DNA of 64,000 nucleotides. It comes from 2-02-FULL-45-10 sp046590235. Lineage in GTDB: Bacteria > Patescibacteriota > Patescibacteriia > Magasanikbacterales > GWA2-37-8. The stretch lies in contig JBKJTY010000032.1 of assembly GCA_046590235.1 (NCBI GenBank), forward strand, positions 1-64,000, given 5' to 3'. Shown here in pieces: positions 24,834 through 34,118 of this stretch. The stretch's first letter is position 1. Each line of letters starts with the position of its first letter. The notes under the pieces are model-generated. The model ran no database searches. It had not been told where the DNA came from and worked only from the letters and a program-made list of their open reading frames with translations. Both the position numbers and the translations under genes were made by a program.

Positions 24834-25841
24834 TTAATTACTGTGAATGGCGTGTAAAAATTCCATGGTATAAGCATCTGTAATTATAATTGGTCTAGCT
24901 AATATTTTTTGTTCCAGCAAAATATTCTCCACCTGTTTCCACTGATCAATCTCCATCCAGCCAATAGCAGATTTACCAGTATGGATGAGCGGCACTGACG
25001 TGTGCAGCATGTAGGCTTCATGCTGTTTAGAACTATTAGTGGCATATTGCAAGGTGATACCAACCGCCTCATCTTCGTGCTCAATTGCATATTGCCAACC
25101 CTGCAGCGTAGCTTTAAGGAAGCGTTTTACTACATCTGATTTGGACTGTATTGTCTCCTCGGTAGCAAACAATACATCGGCATACATATTAACCCCATAG
25201 TCAGCCATGAGAATAGTATTTACCTCCGCGCCAGCTTCCCTGGCCTGGTTTGGCTCATTAATAATATAACCTGTGGACACATCAGTTTTCCCAGATAAAA
25301 GCTCTGCGGCATCATAGCCAATTGCGACCTCTTTGATCTTACTGCGGTCAATTTTGAGCTTACTCATCATAGCTGAATAGAGATATTCAACATTTACCCC
25401 TTGTTCTAAGCCGACTGTTTTACCTATAAAATCTTGCGGTTTTATTATCCCACTTTTTTTCAAAGCATATGCCGTCACTGGATTGATTTTATAGATAACG
25501 GCAATCGCCTTAATTGGTAATCCCCTAGCTCGAGCTAACACTAGCTCATCTGCTCCGGTGATACCAAAATCTGCCCGGCCGGCAACAACCGCATCAATGG
25601 TTGGATCTTCAAAACTAAATGGAGTTATATTTACTTTTAGCCTTTCATCAGCATAATACCCTTTTTCAACTGCTACATAATTACCTGCAAATTGCGCCTG
25701 ATGCACCCACTTGAGCTTCAAGTTTACTTCTTGGACGGGGCCGCTATTTTTTTTATGAACAGTTCCTTTGTTATACTGTGTCCAAAATATGACTACACCA
25801 GTAAAAACGAGTAATGCAAAAAGAATAATTATTTTTTTCAT
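24834..25841 (-). CDS. NMT1/THI5-type solute-binding protein, membrane-anchored
   Basis: 335 aa with an N-terminal membrane anchor (about 3-20) and no lipobox. The family pattern is clear: VNLKLKWVHQAQFAGNYVAVEKGYY, AGRADFGITGADELVLARARG, and QDFIGKTVGLEQG. Relatives bind thiamine precursors, taurine or sulfonates and normally serve ABC importers, but no permease or ATPase is encoded here. In some bacteria this domain is fused to histidine kinases as a sensor, which fits the present context. Confidence 0.88.
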   Translation of the reverse strand: MKKIIILFALLVFTGVVIFWTQYNKGTVHKKNSGPVQEVNLKLKWVHQAQFAGNYVAVEKGYYADERLKVNITPFSFEDPTIDAVVAGRADFGITGADELVLARARGLPIKAIAVIYKINPVTAYALKKSGIIKPQDFIGKTVGLEQGVNVEYLYSAMMSKLKIDRSKIKEVAIGYDAAELLSGKTDVSTGYIINEPNQAREAGAEVNTILMADYGVNMYADVLFATEETIQSKSDVVKRFLKATLQGWQYAIEHEDEAVGITLQYATNSSKQHEAYMLHTSVPLIHTGKSAIGWMEIDQWKQVENILLEQKILARPIIITDAYTMEFLHAIHSN

Positions 25842-25955
25842 ATGTAATTATAAAAATGAGACTATACTTTAGACTCATTAAACTCCTTATTCATATATAA
25901 AAGACTATTTAATTACACTTTAATATTGGTAAGTGTACTTTTTTAAAGCGAGCGC

Positions 25956-26342
25956 CTATCCACCGATAACTTGCTTAACCTTTTCAACAACCTCTTTTGG
26001 CGTATGATCACTTTTGACCAAATAACAGGCCGCCCCAAGTTTAAGCGCTTTCTTTGCATCTTCCGGGCCAGCTAAATTACTCAGGATAATGACAGGAATT
26101 TTTTTCGTTGCCTTATCGGTTTTAAGGCGTTCAAGCACTTCAAAACCATTCATTTTTGGCATCATCATATCCAGAAGAATAATAGCGGGCAACGGCGTTA
26201 TTTTGGAAAGCTTTGCTAAAGCCTCTTCACCATTTACAGCTGTCTGAACAGATTCAAAACCTGATAACATAAAGATCCGTTGGTACATCCGCATCATGAG
26301 CGGGTCATCTTCAACAATTAATACGGTCGTCTTTTTTTTCAT
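25956..26342 (-). CDS. Single-domain response regulator (CheY-like receiver)
   Basis: 128 aa, receiver domain only. The acidic pair follows VLIVEDDPL (about 7-15); the phospho-acceptor Asp is in ILLDMMMPKMNG (about residue 58); Thr/Ser and Lys switch residues appear in VIILSNL and CYLVKSD. There is no DNA-binding or enzymatic output. It is the first gene of the sensory cluster and divergent from pilB, so it may act by protein contact, possibly on the pilus machine; that is inference. Confidence 0.93.
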   Translation of the reverse strand: MKKKTTVLIVEDDPLMMRMYQRIFMLSGFESVQTAVNGEEALAKLSKITPLPAIILLDMMMPKMNGFEVLERLKTDKATKKIPVIILSNLAGPEDAKKALKLGAACYLVKSDHTPKEVVEKVKQVIGG

Positions 26343-26424
26343 AGATTTAAAAAACTAAATTGCTTTTTTTCTTTGCTTTAATTATAGCAGAAAAACAATC
26401 TTCCTACAAACTATCATTCTATAA

Positions 26425-26454
26425 TTGATAACGTGTCCTCAAATGTGCTATACT
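26425..26454 (+). promoter_or_regulatory. Promoter of the pilus operon
   Basis: TTGATA (26425-26430), 18-base spacer, TATACT (26449-26454), 26 bases upstream of pilB. A TATAAT on the opposite strand at about 26380-26385 probably serves the divergent receiver gene. Confidence 0.6.
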
Positions 26455-26480
26455 GCAGATAAGTTATCATTACATTTTCT

Positions 26481-28130
26481 ATGATCAATGACAAGCAAAT
26501 CAAAGAGATGCTCGTCAAACAAAATTACGCGACCGTCGAGGAAGTAGCTCAGGCGGAAAAAAAGGCAAAAGCATATCACACTACATTAGTAGAAATACTG
26601 ATAAATGATGGGCTGATTACCAAAGAATTTCTTGCTCAAGCCACCGCTGAATTGTATCGCGTCAACTATCTTAACCTGGCCAATAATCCACCCGGATCAG
26701 ACCAGGTTAAAAAAATCCCTGAAGAAATCGCTAAACGACTTCATATTGTTTTGTCTGCGGAAACCAAAGGTCATGTTACGCTCGCCACTGACAATCCCGA
26801 ACAAAAAGATATCCTGATACAAGCTAAAAAACTTTTTCCCGGGCACAAAATCACCATTGTTTTTACTCCCACCGAACAAATTGAAGCGGCATTTACCCAT
26901 TACCGCAAACCATTAGAAACACGCTTCAGCACGATCATTGCGGCACAACGAAAGGTTGCCCCCGAAATCATCGAAGAAATTATTGCTGACGCGGTACTAT
27001 TTCGAGCTTCCGATATCCACTTTGAACCCCAAGCTAAATTGGTTGAGGTTCGTTTTCGTGTTGATGGCGTCTTACGTGAAGCAGGGAATATTCCTAAAGA
27101 ATACTACAGTAATGTTGTTAACCGCGTAAAAGTGCTCACTCATTTGCGAATTGATGAACACACCAATCCGCAGGATGGTGCGATGCATTACGAAAAAAAT
27201 GATCATCGCATTGACCTGCGCGTTTCGATTGTACCCGTGTTAGACGGCGAAAAAATTGTCATGCGTTTACTTGGTTCGTACCTTAAAACATTTAACCTGC
27301 ATGATATTGGATTGTCGACCACCAACGAAGCCATGCTTGTAGCAGCGGCAAACAAACCGTTTGGGATGATTCTCGTCGTTGGTCCGACTGGTTCAGGCAA
27401 GACGACCACGCTCTATGGCTTGCTTAAAGTTCTTAACAGTCCAGATCTTAATATCACTACCATCGAAGATCCTGTTGAATATAAGATGGTTGGTGTTAAC
27501 CAGATCCAGGTTAACTCTGCCACCGATCTCACCTTTGCTCGCGGCTTGCGATCTATCGTCCGCCAAGATCCTGATATTATTCTTGTTGGTGAGATTCGCG
27601 ACGAAGAAACTGCCGAGATTGCGGTCAATGCCGCGCTTACTGGCCATCTTTTATTTTCTACGTTTCATGCTAATGATGCCGCAACAGCTATCCCCCGCTT
27701 GCTGGACATGGGTGTTGAACCATTTTTATTGGCGTCGACTATGGAGCTTATTGTGGCCCAACGTTTGGTACGACGCATCTGTGAACAATGCCGTTACAGC
27801 GTCTCTCTGACACCCGCAGCGCTCGCTAAACGCTTTCCAACAGTTGGCCAATACTTCAAAAAAAGAACTATTACTATTTGTGAGAACAAAGGTTGCGATG
27901 CCTGCTTACACACCGGATATATCGGCCAGGTTGCCTTATTCGAAATGATTGAAATGACACCGGATTTAAAAACACTCATTCTCACCAACCCTTCAACTAA
28001 ACAGATTTGGGATCTCGCCAAACAACATGGGTCAAAGTATCTTTTTGAAGATGGTATTGAAAAAGTTGAAAGCGGACTAACTTCACTCGATGAGTTACTA
28101 CGCATCGCTATTCCACCAGCTCGCACCTAA
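26481..28130 (+). CDS. pilB: Type IV pilus assembly ATPase PilB (GspE family)
   Basis: Hexameric motor for pilus extension, 549 aa. The N-terminal GspE-N domain is at about 1-140. The ATPase core has Walker A GPTGSGKTTT (residues 301-310), Asp box IEDPVEY, Walker B ILVGEIRDEETAEIA and His box TGHLLFSTFHAND. A C-terminal four-Cys zinc motif is present (CEQC and CDAC). It is followed 9 bases later by pilC. No PilT retraction ATPase gene is in the window. Confidence 0.96.
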   Translation: MINDKQIKEMLVKQNYATVEEVAQAEKKAKAYHTTLVEILINDGLITKEFLAQATAELYRVNYLNLANNPPGSDQVKKIPEEIAKRLHIVLSAETKGHVTLATDNPEQKDILIQAKKLFPGHKITIVFTPTEQIEAAFTHYRKPLETRFSTIIAAQRKVAPEIIEEIIADAVLFRASDIHFEPQAKLVEVRFRVDGVLREAGNIPKEYYSNVVNRVKVLTHLRIDEHTNPQDGAMHYEKNDHRIDLRVSIVPVLDGEKIVMRLLGSYLKTFNLHDIGLSTTNEAMLVAAANKPFGMILVVGPTGSGKTTTLYGLLKVLNSPDLNITTIEDPVEYKMVGVNQIQVNSATDLTFARGLRSIVRQDPDIILVGEIRDEETAEIAVNAALTGHLLFSTFHANDAATAIPRLLDMGVEPFLLASTMELIVAQRLVRRICEQCRYSVSLTPAALAKRFPTVGQYFKKRTITICENKGCDACLHTGYIGQVALFEMIEMTPDLKTLILTNPSTKQIWDLAKQHGSKYLFEDGIEKVESGLTSLDELLRIAIPPART

Positions 28131-28139
28131 ACGATTCTT

Positions 28140-29243
28140 ATGACGGTCGCTACACACTTACCGGACAAAAAAAGAAAGCGCCCTCAGCTTGTTTTTGGTT
28201 TAGGAAAAGAAAAAGATTATATTATTGAAAATTTAAGCCTGCTTATCGGTGCTGGTTTAGACGTGCTAACTGCGCTGACCCTGCTCAAATCTGATATCCG
28301 CTCCAGCGCCATGCGCCATGCGCTTGATGGCATCATTAACGATATTGATAACGGATTATCTCTCTCTGAGGCGCTCGAAGACAGCGGCTTATTTCCATTA
28401 TACATGGTTACAGTCATCAGAATTGGTGAAGGAAGCGGTAGGCTAGAAGAAAATCTTAAAGTGGTTGCGCTTCAAGACGAACGGGACAGATCTTTCCGCT
28501 CTCAAGTCCGTTCAGCCATGATGTATCCACTTTTTGTTTTTTCATTCACACTTATTATCGGTATTGGCATTGCCTGGTTTATTCTTCCGCGTCTAGCCAC
28601 CGTCTTTGGCGGCCTTCATCTTAAATTGCCTTGGATTACCCGAGCGCTAATGGGTTTGGGTCAATGGCTCGGAATACACGGAGCTACAGCAGTTCCCTTG
28701 CTACTCCTGGCTAGCATGACCATTTTTTATTTTGCTTTCTTTTTTTCTCCAACTAAATTTATTGGCCAATGGTTCCTATTCCGGGTCCCTGGAATTAAAA
28801 AATTACTTCAAGAGTTGGAACTCTCCCGTTTCGGATATCTGCTCGGTACATTATTAAATGCTGGCATCCCAATCACAACTGCTGTTAATTCTCTAGTCCA
28901 AGCATCTTCTTTCCATAGTTATCGTAAACTGTATACTCATTTGCAAGTGCAGCTTGAAGAAGGTAATTCAGTACAAAAAAGTCTCGCATCGTATCCACAC
29001 AGTACTCGTCTCATCCCTTCACCGGTGCAGGGTGTGATTGCTGCCGGCGAACAGTCGGGTACCATGGCCACAGCACTCCTCAGACTGGGCCAAAACTTTT
29101 CTGCGAAGACTGAAGCGACAGCTAAAAATTTAACAACACTTCTCGAACCGCTACTCTTGATTATTGTCTGGCTCGGGGTAATGGGTGTCGCGTTGGCTGT
29201 CTTTCTGCCTATTTATAACCTGGTTGGAGGACTTGATCAGTAA
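28140..29243 (+). CDS. pilC: Type IV pilus inner-membrane platform protein PilC
   Basis: GspF/PilC family, 367 aa, with two T2SF domains (about 25-150 and 230-350) and three membrane segments (about 130-150, 185-205, 335-355). Signatures include LSLLIGAGLDVLTALTLL and LLGTLLNAGIPITTAVNSL. It forms the membrane platform on which PilB acts. Confidence 0.94.
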   Translation: MTVATHLPDKKRKRPQLVFGLGKEKDYIIENLSLLIGAGLDVLTALTLLKSDIRSSAMRHALDGIINDIDNGLSLSEALEDSGLFPLYMVTVIRIGEGSGRLEENLKVVALQDERDRSFRSQVRSAMMYPLFVFSFTLIIGIGIAWFILPRLATVFGGLHLKLPWITRALMGLGQWLGIHGATAVPLLLLASMTIFYFAFFFSPTKFIGQWFLFRVPGIKKLLQELELSRFGYLLGTLLNAGIPITTAVNSLVQASSFHSYRKLYTHLQVQLEEGNSVQKSLASYPHSTRLIPSPVQGVIAAGEQSGTMATALLRLGQNFSAKTEATAKNLTTLLEPLLLIIVWLGVMGVALAVFLPIYNLVGGLDQ

Positions 29244-29330
29244 CATATCGTTATAGAAAGACCGCAGGCTAAACGTATCCAGAAAGCCGCTCCAACCCCA
29301 ACCTCAACACCGACTACAACTACCAAAAAT

Positions 29331-29792
29331 ATGTTTAACCAAAAGAGTAACCTACTGTATCAAGCTGGTTTTACCTTAGTTGAGATAGTTTTAACACTAG
29401 CAATTATATCGACTGTAGCCTTGATTTCCATGCCTATTTATTGGCAACTCAAGCCCGCCAACGATCTCGATACGACACTATCACTGGTTGTTCACAATTT
29501 GCGCCGCGCGCAAACACTGGCTATGGGAGTTGAGCATGATAGCACTTGGAGTGCCACTCTTGAACCCGGCACTATGACGCTGTACGCTACAGATACTAAT
29601 GGGAATCGATTAGTAAATTACGACGAAGTTTTTCCTTTACCTGCTGCCATTACTTTTACCGGACAAAGCACTTTCGTTTTTGCCAAGCTAACTGGTAAGC
29701 CGGTTACCGCTGGTACTATCGTTCTTACCAACCCGCACAATAATGTTAGTAAAACTATTACAATTAACCAAGTTGGGGTGGCTAGTTACTAG
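29331..29792 (+). CDS. Minor pilin-like protein (GspH/FimT type)
   Basis: 153 aa with a type IV prepilin N-terminus: a basic leader, then G|FTLVEIVLTLAIISTVALI at residue 13 onward with the invariant Glu5. The globular part is short and beta-rich. The first of four pilin-like genes, it would be cleaved by a prepilin peptidase, whose gene is not in the window. The 87-base gap after pilC contains no evident gene. Confidence 0.85.
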   Translation: MFNQKSNLLYQAGFTLVEIVLTLAIISTVALISMPIYWQLKPANDLDTTLSLVVHNLRRAQTLAMGVEHDSTWSATLEPGTMTLYATDTNGNRLVNYDEVFPLPAAITFTGQSTFVFAKLTGKPVTAGTIVLTNPHNNVSKTITINQVGVASY

Positions 29793-30204
29793 CACTACCA
29801 AGCAGTCCGGTTTTAGCTTGGTGGAAGCGCTGCTTTCCATTGCTCTTTTTGCATTGTTAATTGGCACCTTAATCAGTGGGGCGTTGTATGGTCAGCAGTC
29901 TGTTATTCTAGCCGGTAATCGCGAACGTGCCACCGCGCTCGCTGAAGAAGGTCTGGAAGCCGTACGTAACTTACGTGATACGAGCTACACCAACTTGACT
30001 CCCGGTACCTACGGACTAGCAAATGATAACCAAAGATGGATATTGCAACCTTCACCTGATCAAACGGGAATTTTTGCGCGAAGCATTACTATTACATCCG
30101 TTGCAGAGGGTACAGCAGAAGTTGTTGCAACCGTCACTTGGCAATGGGTTACTACCCACAGTAATTCAGTCGTGCTTACTACCTATTTAACCAATTGGAA
30201 ATGA
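29743..30204 (+). CDS. Minor pilin-like protein (PilV/GspI type)
   Basis: 153 aa from the ATG at 29743, which overlaps the previous gene by 50 bases. A TTG at 29773 would give a shorter leader and is a possible true start. The prepilin site is SG|FSLVEALLSIALFALLIG, and the segment ALAEEGLEAVRNLRDTSY is typical of this minor-pilin type in CPR bacteria. It ends with a TGA that overlaps the next ATG. Confidence 0.82.
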   Translation: MLVKLLQLTKLGWLVTSTTKQSGFSLVEALLSIALFALLIGTLISGALYGQQSVILAGNRERATALAEEGLEAVRNLRDTSYTNLTPGTYGLANDNQRWILQPSPDQTGIFARSITITSVAEGTAEVVATVTWQWVTTHSNSVVLTTYLTNWK

Positions 30205-30716
30205 AACTTTTTCCTACTAGACAATCGATAAGTGGTTTCACACTCACAGAGGTGATTCTTTACATTTCTTTAGCGGCATTTACTTTGTTAGCCACTTCTA
30301 CGCTATTTTTTTATGTGATTCAAGCCAAGATTAAACAACAAGCTATCTCTGAAGTTGAAGAACAAGGCAATACACTGCTTAGGGTTATCACACAAACAAT
30401 TCGAAACGCACAAAACTTTGACAACCTGAGTCCAGGCACTACTAGCGCTACCCAGCTTTCAGTTACTTCGCCTTCAGGTACTTCGACGGTTTTTACTTTA
30501 GTTAATGGAACGTTGAATAGTAGGGAAAATGGCGGTTCGGACGTCGCATTGACATCTCCTCGAGTAATAATGACTAATCTTTTGTTTGAAAATTTGGGAC
30601 AACCGACCACTATTGGCGCTATTCGAATCCGTTTCACACTAAGCACGGTTAATCAATCTGCTATACAAGAATTTTCTTATCAACAAACGTTTTATGGATC
30701 TGCTACAACCCGCTAA
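30201..30716 (+). CDS. Minor pilin-like protein (PilW/GspJ type)
   Basis: 171 aa from the ATG at 30201 (ATGA overlap with the preceding gene; a TTG at 30195 is less likely). Prepilin site SG|FTLTEVILYISLAAFTLLA. Its length and the helical segment EVEEQGNTLLRVITQTIRNA resemble GspJ-like minor pilins. It overlaps the next gene by 23 bases. Confidence 0.82.
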   Translation: MKLFPTRQSISGFTLTEVILYISLAAFTLLATSTLFFYVIQAKIKQQAISEVEEQGNTLLRVITQTIRNAQNFDNLSPGTTSATQLSVTSPSGTSTVFTLVNGTLNSRENGGSDVALTSPRVIMTNLLFENLGQPTTIGAIRIRFTLSTVNQSAIQEFSYQQTFYGSATTR

Positions 30717-31110
30717 TAGCACCACCGGTTTTGCCACGCTCACCAACGTGATTATTTTGGGTGCAGTTGGGGCAACTATTACAACCACACTCTTAATTCT
30801 TGGGACGGGTGCTACGCGCAATAGTGGCATCGTCGAGCAGTCTGGTAAAGCTCGATCGCTGGCAAACGCTTGCGCGGAAACTGCCCTACTTCATATCAGA
30901 CAAGATGGTTTGTTATCAGGAACCGATACCATTACCTTGGGACAAGGTACCTGTACATATGCAATAACAGCAGCATCCGAGATTGCAGGAGAAGTATCTG
31001 CTACCGGACTTGTCGGAACTTTGAAACGAAAAATACATATCGATCTCACTACAAATACCAGCACTCAAGCTATCAGCATTGGTTCCTGGCAAGAGGTAGC
31101 TGATTTTTAA
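30694..31110 (+). CDS. Pilus-associated membrane protein (PilX/GspK-like)
   Basis: 138 aa. The N-terminal region has a single membrane helix (TNVIILGAVGATITTTLLIL, about 17-36) after TTGFATL, similar in layout to a prepilin but without Glu5. The segment ARSLANACAETALLHIRQ resembles PilX-type proteins. It is the last gene of the minor-pilin operon, followed by a bidirectional terminator. Confidence 0.7.
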   Translation: MDLLQPANSTTGFATLTNVIILGAVGATITTTLLILGTGATRNSGIVEQSGKARSLANACAETALLHIRQDGLLSGTDTITLGQGTCTYAITAASEIAGEVSATGLVGTLKRKIHIDLTTNTSTQAISIGSWQEVADF

Positions 31111-31133
31111 AAGCACCCGGTTGGGTGCTTTTA
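31109..31133. terminator. Bidirectional terminator between the pilin genes
   Basis: Perfect arms AAAAGCACCC/GGGTGCTTTT serve the plus-strand minor-pilin operon and the convergent pilin gene. Confidence 0.85.
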
Positions 31134-31154
31134 AGTAGAAGTGTTACATTTTGA

Positions 31155-31640
31155 TTATCTAGTAATACGTATGGTTGCATCCAATTCAGCGTACGGCGCA
31201 GAAACGGTTACTCGATTGTTGCTTGTCAAAAATATCGTGTAACAGGCACTGTTACTGTCACTGTCCAAACACAGCTGTGCTGGATCATTCGGTATGCTTG
31301 TTAAGTATTTTTCGTTAAGCGTTAAATATGGACCTAAATTAATCAAATTAGTACAATTAGGCTGCAAACTCGTTCTGCAAATCTCTGTTTCATTACTGGT
31401 AATTGTTGCTGGCAACACACCGTCATTATCAATGGCGTATTGGTAGACTGCGTTCGCAATCGTATTAACGTCAGCGCGGCGCTGAGCGTTTCTTGCGCTA
31501 GCCAACTGCTTACTTGGGTTAATCGCAAAAATAACGATGCCTGCCAAAATTGCGATCATCGCAACTACGAGAAGGATTTCAAGCAGAGTAAATCCAGCTT
31601 GTGTTTGTTTATTTTTTTGGAAAAGTCTGGTGAATTTCAT
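31155..31640 (-). CDS. Type IV pilin / pseudopilin (PilE/GspG type)
   Basis: 161 aa from the ATG at 31640. Prepilin motif AG|FTLLEILLVVAMIAILAGIV with Glu5, followed by SARNAQRRADVNTIANAVYQY, the usual continuation of the pilin helix. Four Cys in the globular domain could form disulfides (CRTS, CTNL, CLDSD, CYTI). It is convergent with the minor-pilin operon and is the best candidate here for a main pilus subunit. Confidence 0.87.
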   Translation of the reverse strand: MKFTRLFQKNKQTQAGFTLLEILLVVAMIAILAGIVIFAINPSKQLASARNAQRRADVNTIANAVYQYAIDNDGVLPATITSNETEICRTSLQPNCTNLINLGPYLTLNEKYLTSIPNDPAQLCLDSDSNSACYTIFLTSNNRVTVSAPYAELDATIRITR

Positions 31641-31711
31641 ATACGAATTATAATGAAAGCAGTATACCACTCTTCATTATTTCTTACAATCTACTATTCG
31701 CAGCTAGCCTA

Positions 31712-33727
31712 TTATAGCTCATTTATATCTTTCAGAAAACTACCCGGACGACGTTTAGGCATTGGCGCATCTTCATCTACATATTGAATATCAGCACGGG
31801 GATCATTAAGGACAGTTGGATTGCTAAGCAATGAATGGTCTTCAATTAACTGATAATCGATTTCATCGAGGAACATACTTGGACCTGAAAGAAAATCACC
31901 ATAAGCACCGCCCGCCATTGGATAAGTGAAATATAGTAATTCTTTTGCGCGAGTGATTGCCACGTAAAATAATCGGCGCTCTTCTTCAATACCATTGTCT
32001 TCTTTCATAGCCCGATCGCTCGGGAATGAACCACTTGAAAGATTTAAAATGAAAACCGCTTTCCATTCTAAACCTTTGGCTTGGTGAATGGTAGAGAGAA
32101 CGACTCTGGCCTTACTGTCTTCTACGCTTGTGCTACGATGTGACTCTTGCAGTGTAGCGTCGCCGAGGAACGCGTCGAGGCTGTCATATTTTTCAGCGAA
32201 TAATGCCAACTGCTTAATATCATTCAAACGATCTCGGCTGTCGACAAATTCACTTTCCAAATACTGTCGGTAATTTGATTGAGCCAGAACATCGATCAAT
32301 GCGGTCGGCGAACGTACTGGTTCGCGCATCATAGCATCAAAGATTTTTAAAAAGTTATTCCATCCAGTCTGAGCTTTATTACCGAGCACTGTCCCGGCAC
32401 GATAAACATCTTCCAAATTTTTTATTTCTTTCATTTGTTCTATAACTTTTTGTGCTGCTGCTGGACCTACACCTTCTTCATGCATAAGCACACGAAGCCA
32501 AGCCGCAGTGTCGGCAAGGTTAGTCATCAATCGTAAATAACAAAGAATATCTTTGACATGAGCACGCTCAAAAAAGCGAACACCACCACGGTAATCATAC
32601 GCGATACCGCGACGGACAAGCTCGACTTCAAGCATCTGTGAATGGTGCGACGCACGGAACAACACGGCAATTTCGTTGGCCGGCGTCCCCTTTTCAATCA
32701 AATCAGCAATTTTTGCAGCAACAAAATTACCTTCGGATTGCTGGTCGAGTTGCGGATAGAGATATGGTTTTTCACTGGTTTTGATTGCCTTTAATGTTTT
32801 TTGAAACTGTGAACGATTGTTAGAAATAACATTATTCGCGACATCGAGAATCTCTTTGCCAGATCGGTAATTGGTTTCCAGTTTAAAAATCTTGGTCCCA
32901 GGAAACGCATTCGGGAACTGTAAAATATTTTGAATATCAGCCGCGCGGAACGAATAAATACTTTGCGCATCATCCCCTACCACCAAAATATTTTTGTTAA
33001 TGGAGGCGAATTGATTGATAATAGACGCTTGGATTTTGTTAGTATCCTGATACTCATCCACGAGCACATAATAAAATTGGCTCGCGTATTTTTCATGCAC
33101 TTGCGGCTGGCGTAATAGCACCAATAGATTAACAAGCAGGTCATCGAAGTCCATGGCGTTGGCTTCTTTTTTCTTTACTACATAGCCAGCGGCGATTTGT
33201 TTAATATCTTCAGCAAACGGAAACCATTGGAAAAATTTATTTTCTAAAACTGAATCAATCGTTGTTTCAGCATTGCGGGCATAGCTGATAACACTCGACA
33301 CCGCGCTAGCGGAAGGAAATTTTTTCGCACCTTTAGCTTCAGGCTTCACTTCTTTAATGCAAAGCTTCAAAAGCGATTCACTATCGTCACTGTCGAGTAC
33401 GGTAAAATTATTACCGTATCCCAAAAGTGGTGCGTAGATGCGTAAAATACGAAATGCAATATGATGGAACGTGCCTGACCACGGCAAAGCTGTTTGCATA
33501 CCAGTGATTTGTTGCACGCGATGACGCATTTCTCCAGCAGCTTTGTTGGTAAATGTAACCAATAAAATATTTTCTGGTTTAACACCCTGCTCTAATAGAA
33601 AGGCAACACGAAAAGTAATGGTTCTTGTCTTACCACTCCCCGCTCCAGCCAAAACTAAGCATGGACCGTCACCACCTTGCACAGCAGCAAGCTGTTCTTC
33701 GTTAAGTTCTTTTACAAAATCGATCAT
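31712..33727 (-). CDS. UvrD/PcrA-type DNA helicase
   Basis: SF1A 3'-5' helicase, 671 aa. Motifs: Q-motif LNEEQLAAVQ, I AGAGSGKTRT (about 28-37), II VDEYQDTNKIQ, III GDDAQSIYSFR, IV TNYRSGKEI, V STIHQAKGLEWKAVF and VI EEERRLFYVAITRAK. The C-terminal region after motif VI is short, without the long RNA-polymerase-binding tail of PcrA. It could be UvrD, PcrA or Rep; these cannot be told apart here. The role is DNA repair or replication. Confidence 0.93.
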   Translation of the reverse strand: MIDFVKELNEEQLAAVQGGDGPCLVLAGAGSGKTRTITFRVAFLLEQGVKPENILLVTFTNKAAGEMRHRVQQITGMQTALPWSGTFHHIAFRILRIYAPLLGYGNNFTVLDSDDSESLLKLCIKEVKPEAKGAKKFPSASAVSSVISYARNAETTIDSVLENKFFQWFPFAEDIKQIAAGYVVKKKEANAMDFDDLLVNLLVLLRQPQVHEKYASQFYYVLVDEYQDTNKIQASIINQFASINKNILVVGDDAQSIYSFRAADIQNILQFPNAFPGTKIFKLETNYRSGKEILDVANNVISNNRSQFQKTLKAIKTSEKPYLYPQLDQQSEGNFVAAKIADLIEKGTPANEIAVLFRASHHSQMLEVELVRRGIAYDYRGGVRFFERAHVKDILCYLRLMTNLADTAAWLRVLMHEEGVGPAAAQKVIEQMKEIKNLEDVYRAGTVLGNKAQTGWNNFLKIFDAMMREPVRSPTALIDVLAQSNYRQYLESEFVDSRDRLNDIKQLALFAEKYDSLDAFLGDATLQESHRSTSVEDSKARVVLSTIHQAKGLEWKAVFILNLSSGSFPSDRAMKEDNGIEEERRLFYVAITRAKELLYFTYPMAGGAYGDFLSGPSMFLDEIDYQLIEDHSLLSNPTVLNDPRADIQYVDEDAPMPKRRPGSFLKDINEL

Positions 33728-33805
33728 AAATAGAAAAAATCTGTTTCATTATAACAGTCATGCTGTGCGCGGTCAAAGGCACATCTATTGTCATACCAAG
33801 CATAT

Positions 33806-33857
33806 GTGTCATTCCCGCGAAGGCCATGCCTACCGGCAGGCAGGCGGGAATCCAGGA
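33806..33857. repeat. Expanded dRS3-like palindrome, copy 2
   Basis: GTGTCATTCCCGCG ... CAGGCGGGAATCCAGG, with an inner insert that itself pairs (TGCCTACCGGCAGGCA). It lies next to composite repeat copy B, in the same relative order as copy 1 next to copy A. A further common-looking repeat (GTCATTCTGAGGAATCGAAG) follows at about 33867-33890. Confidence 0.75.
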
Positions 33858-33904
33858 CACCATAATGTCATTCTGAGGAATCGAAGAATCTTCCTATTAT
33901 TCAA

Positions 33905-34065
33905 TGTTACTTCACTATCGTTCTTCTCTTTTCTTGCTATTGCAAAGTGCGCATGTCACTTTCTTTATAACTAAAGGAAGGTAACCAAAGAAAGTTTCAG
34001 GGGAAAGTAAAACTCGCCCCGGCTCAAACAATTACTTTCCCCCGAACCCCACCTACTCGGAAGGA
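33905..34065 (-). repeat. Composite intergenic repeat, copy B
   Basis: Reverse-complement counterpart of copy A (1330-1475). The loop GAGCCGGGGCGAG, the tail GAAACTTTCTTTGGTTAC and the end ACGATAGTGAAG are kept. The stem arms differ from copy A (GGGGGAAAGTAA with TTACTTTCCCC) but still pair. It fills most of the gap between the helicase gene and tgt. No gene is seen in 33728-34118. Confidence 0.75.
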
Positions 34066-34118
34066 ATTTTATAGTTACGCTTGAAAAATCCCTCCTCATA
34101 TGGTAGCATTGCGCCGAT

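Noticed and set aside
20421..25841. Cluster considered as an ABC importer operon
   Set aside because: Two binding-protein genes are present but there is no permease or ATPase, and the other genes are signalling proteins.
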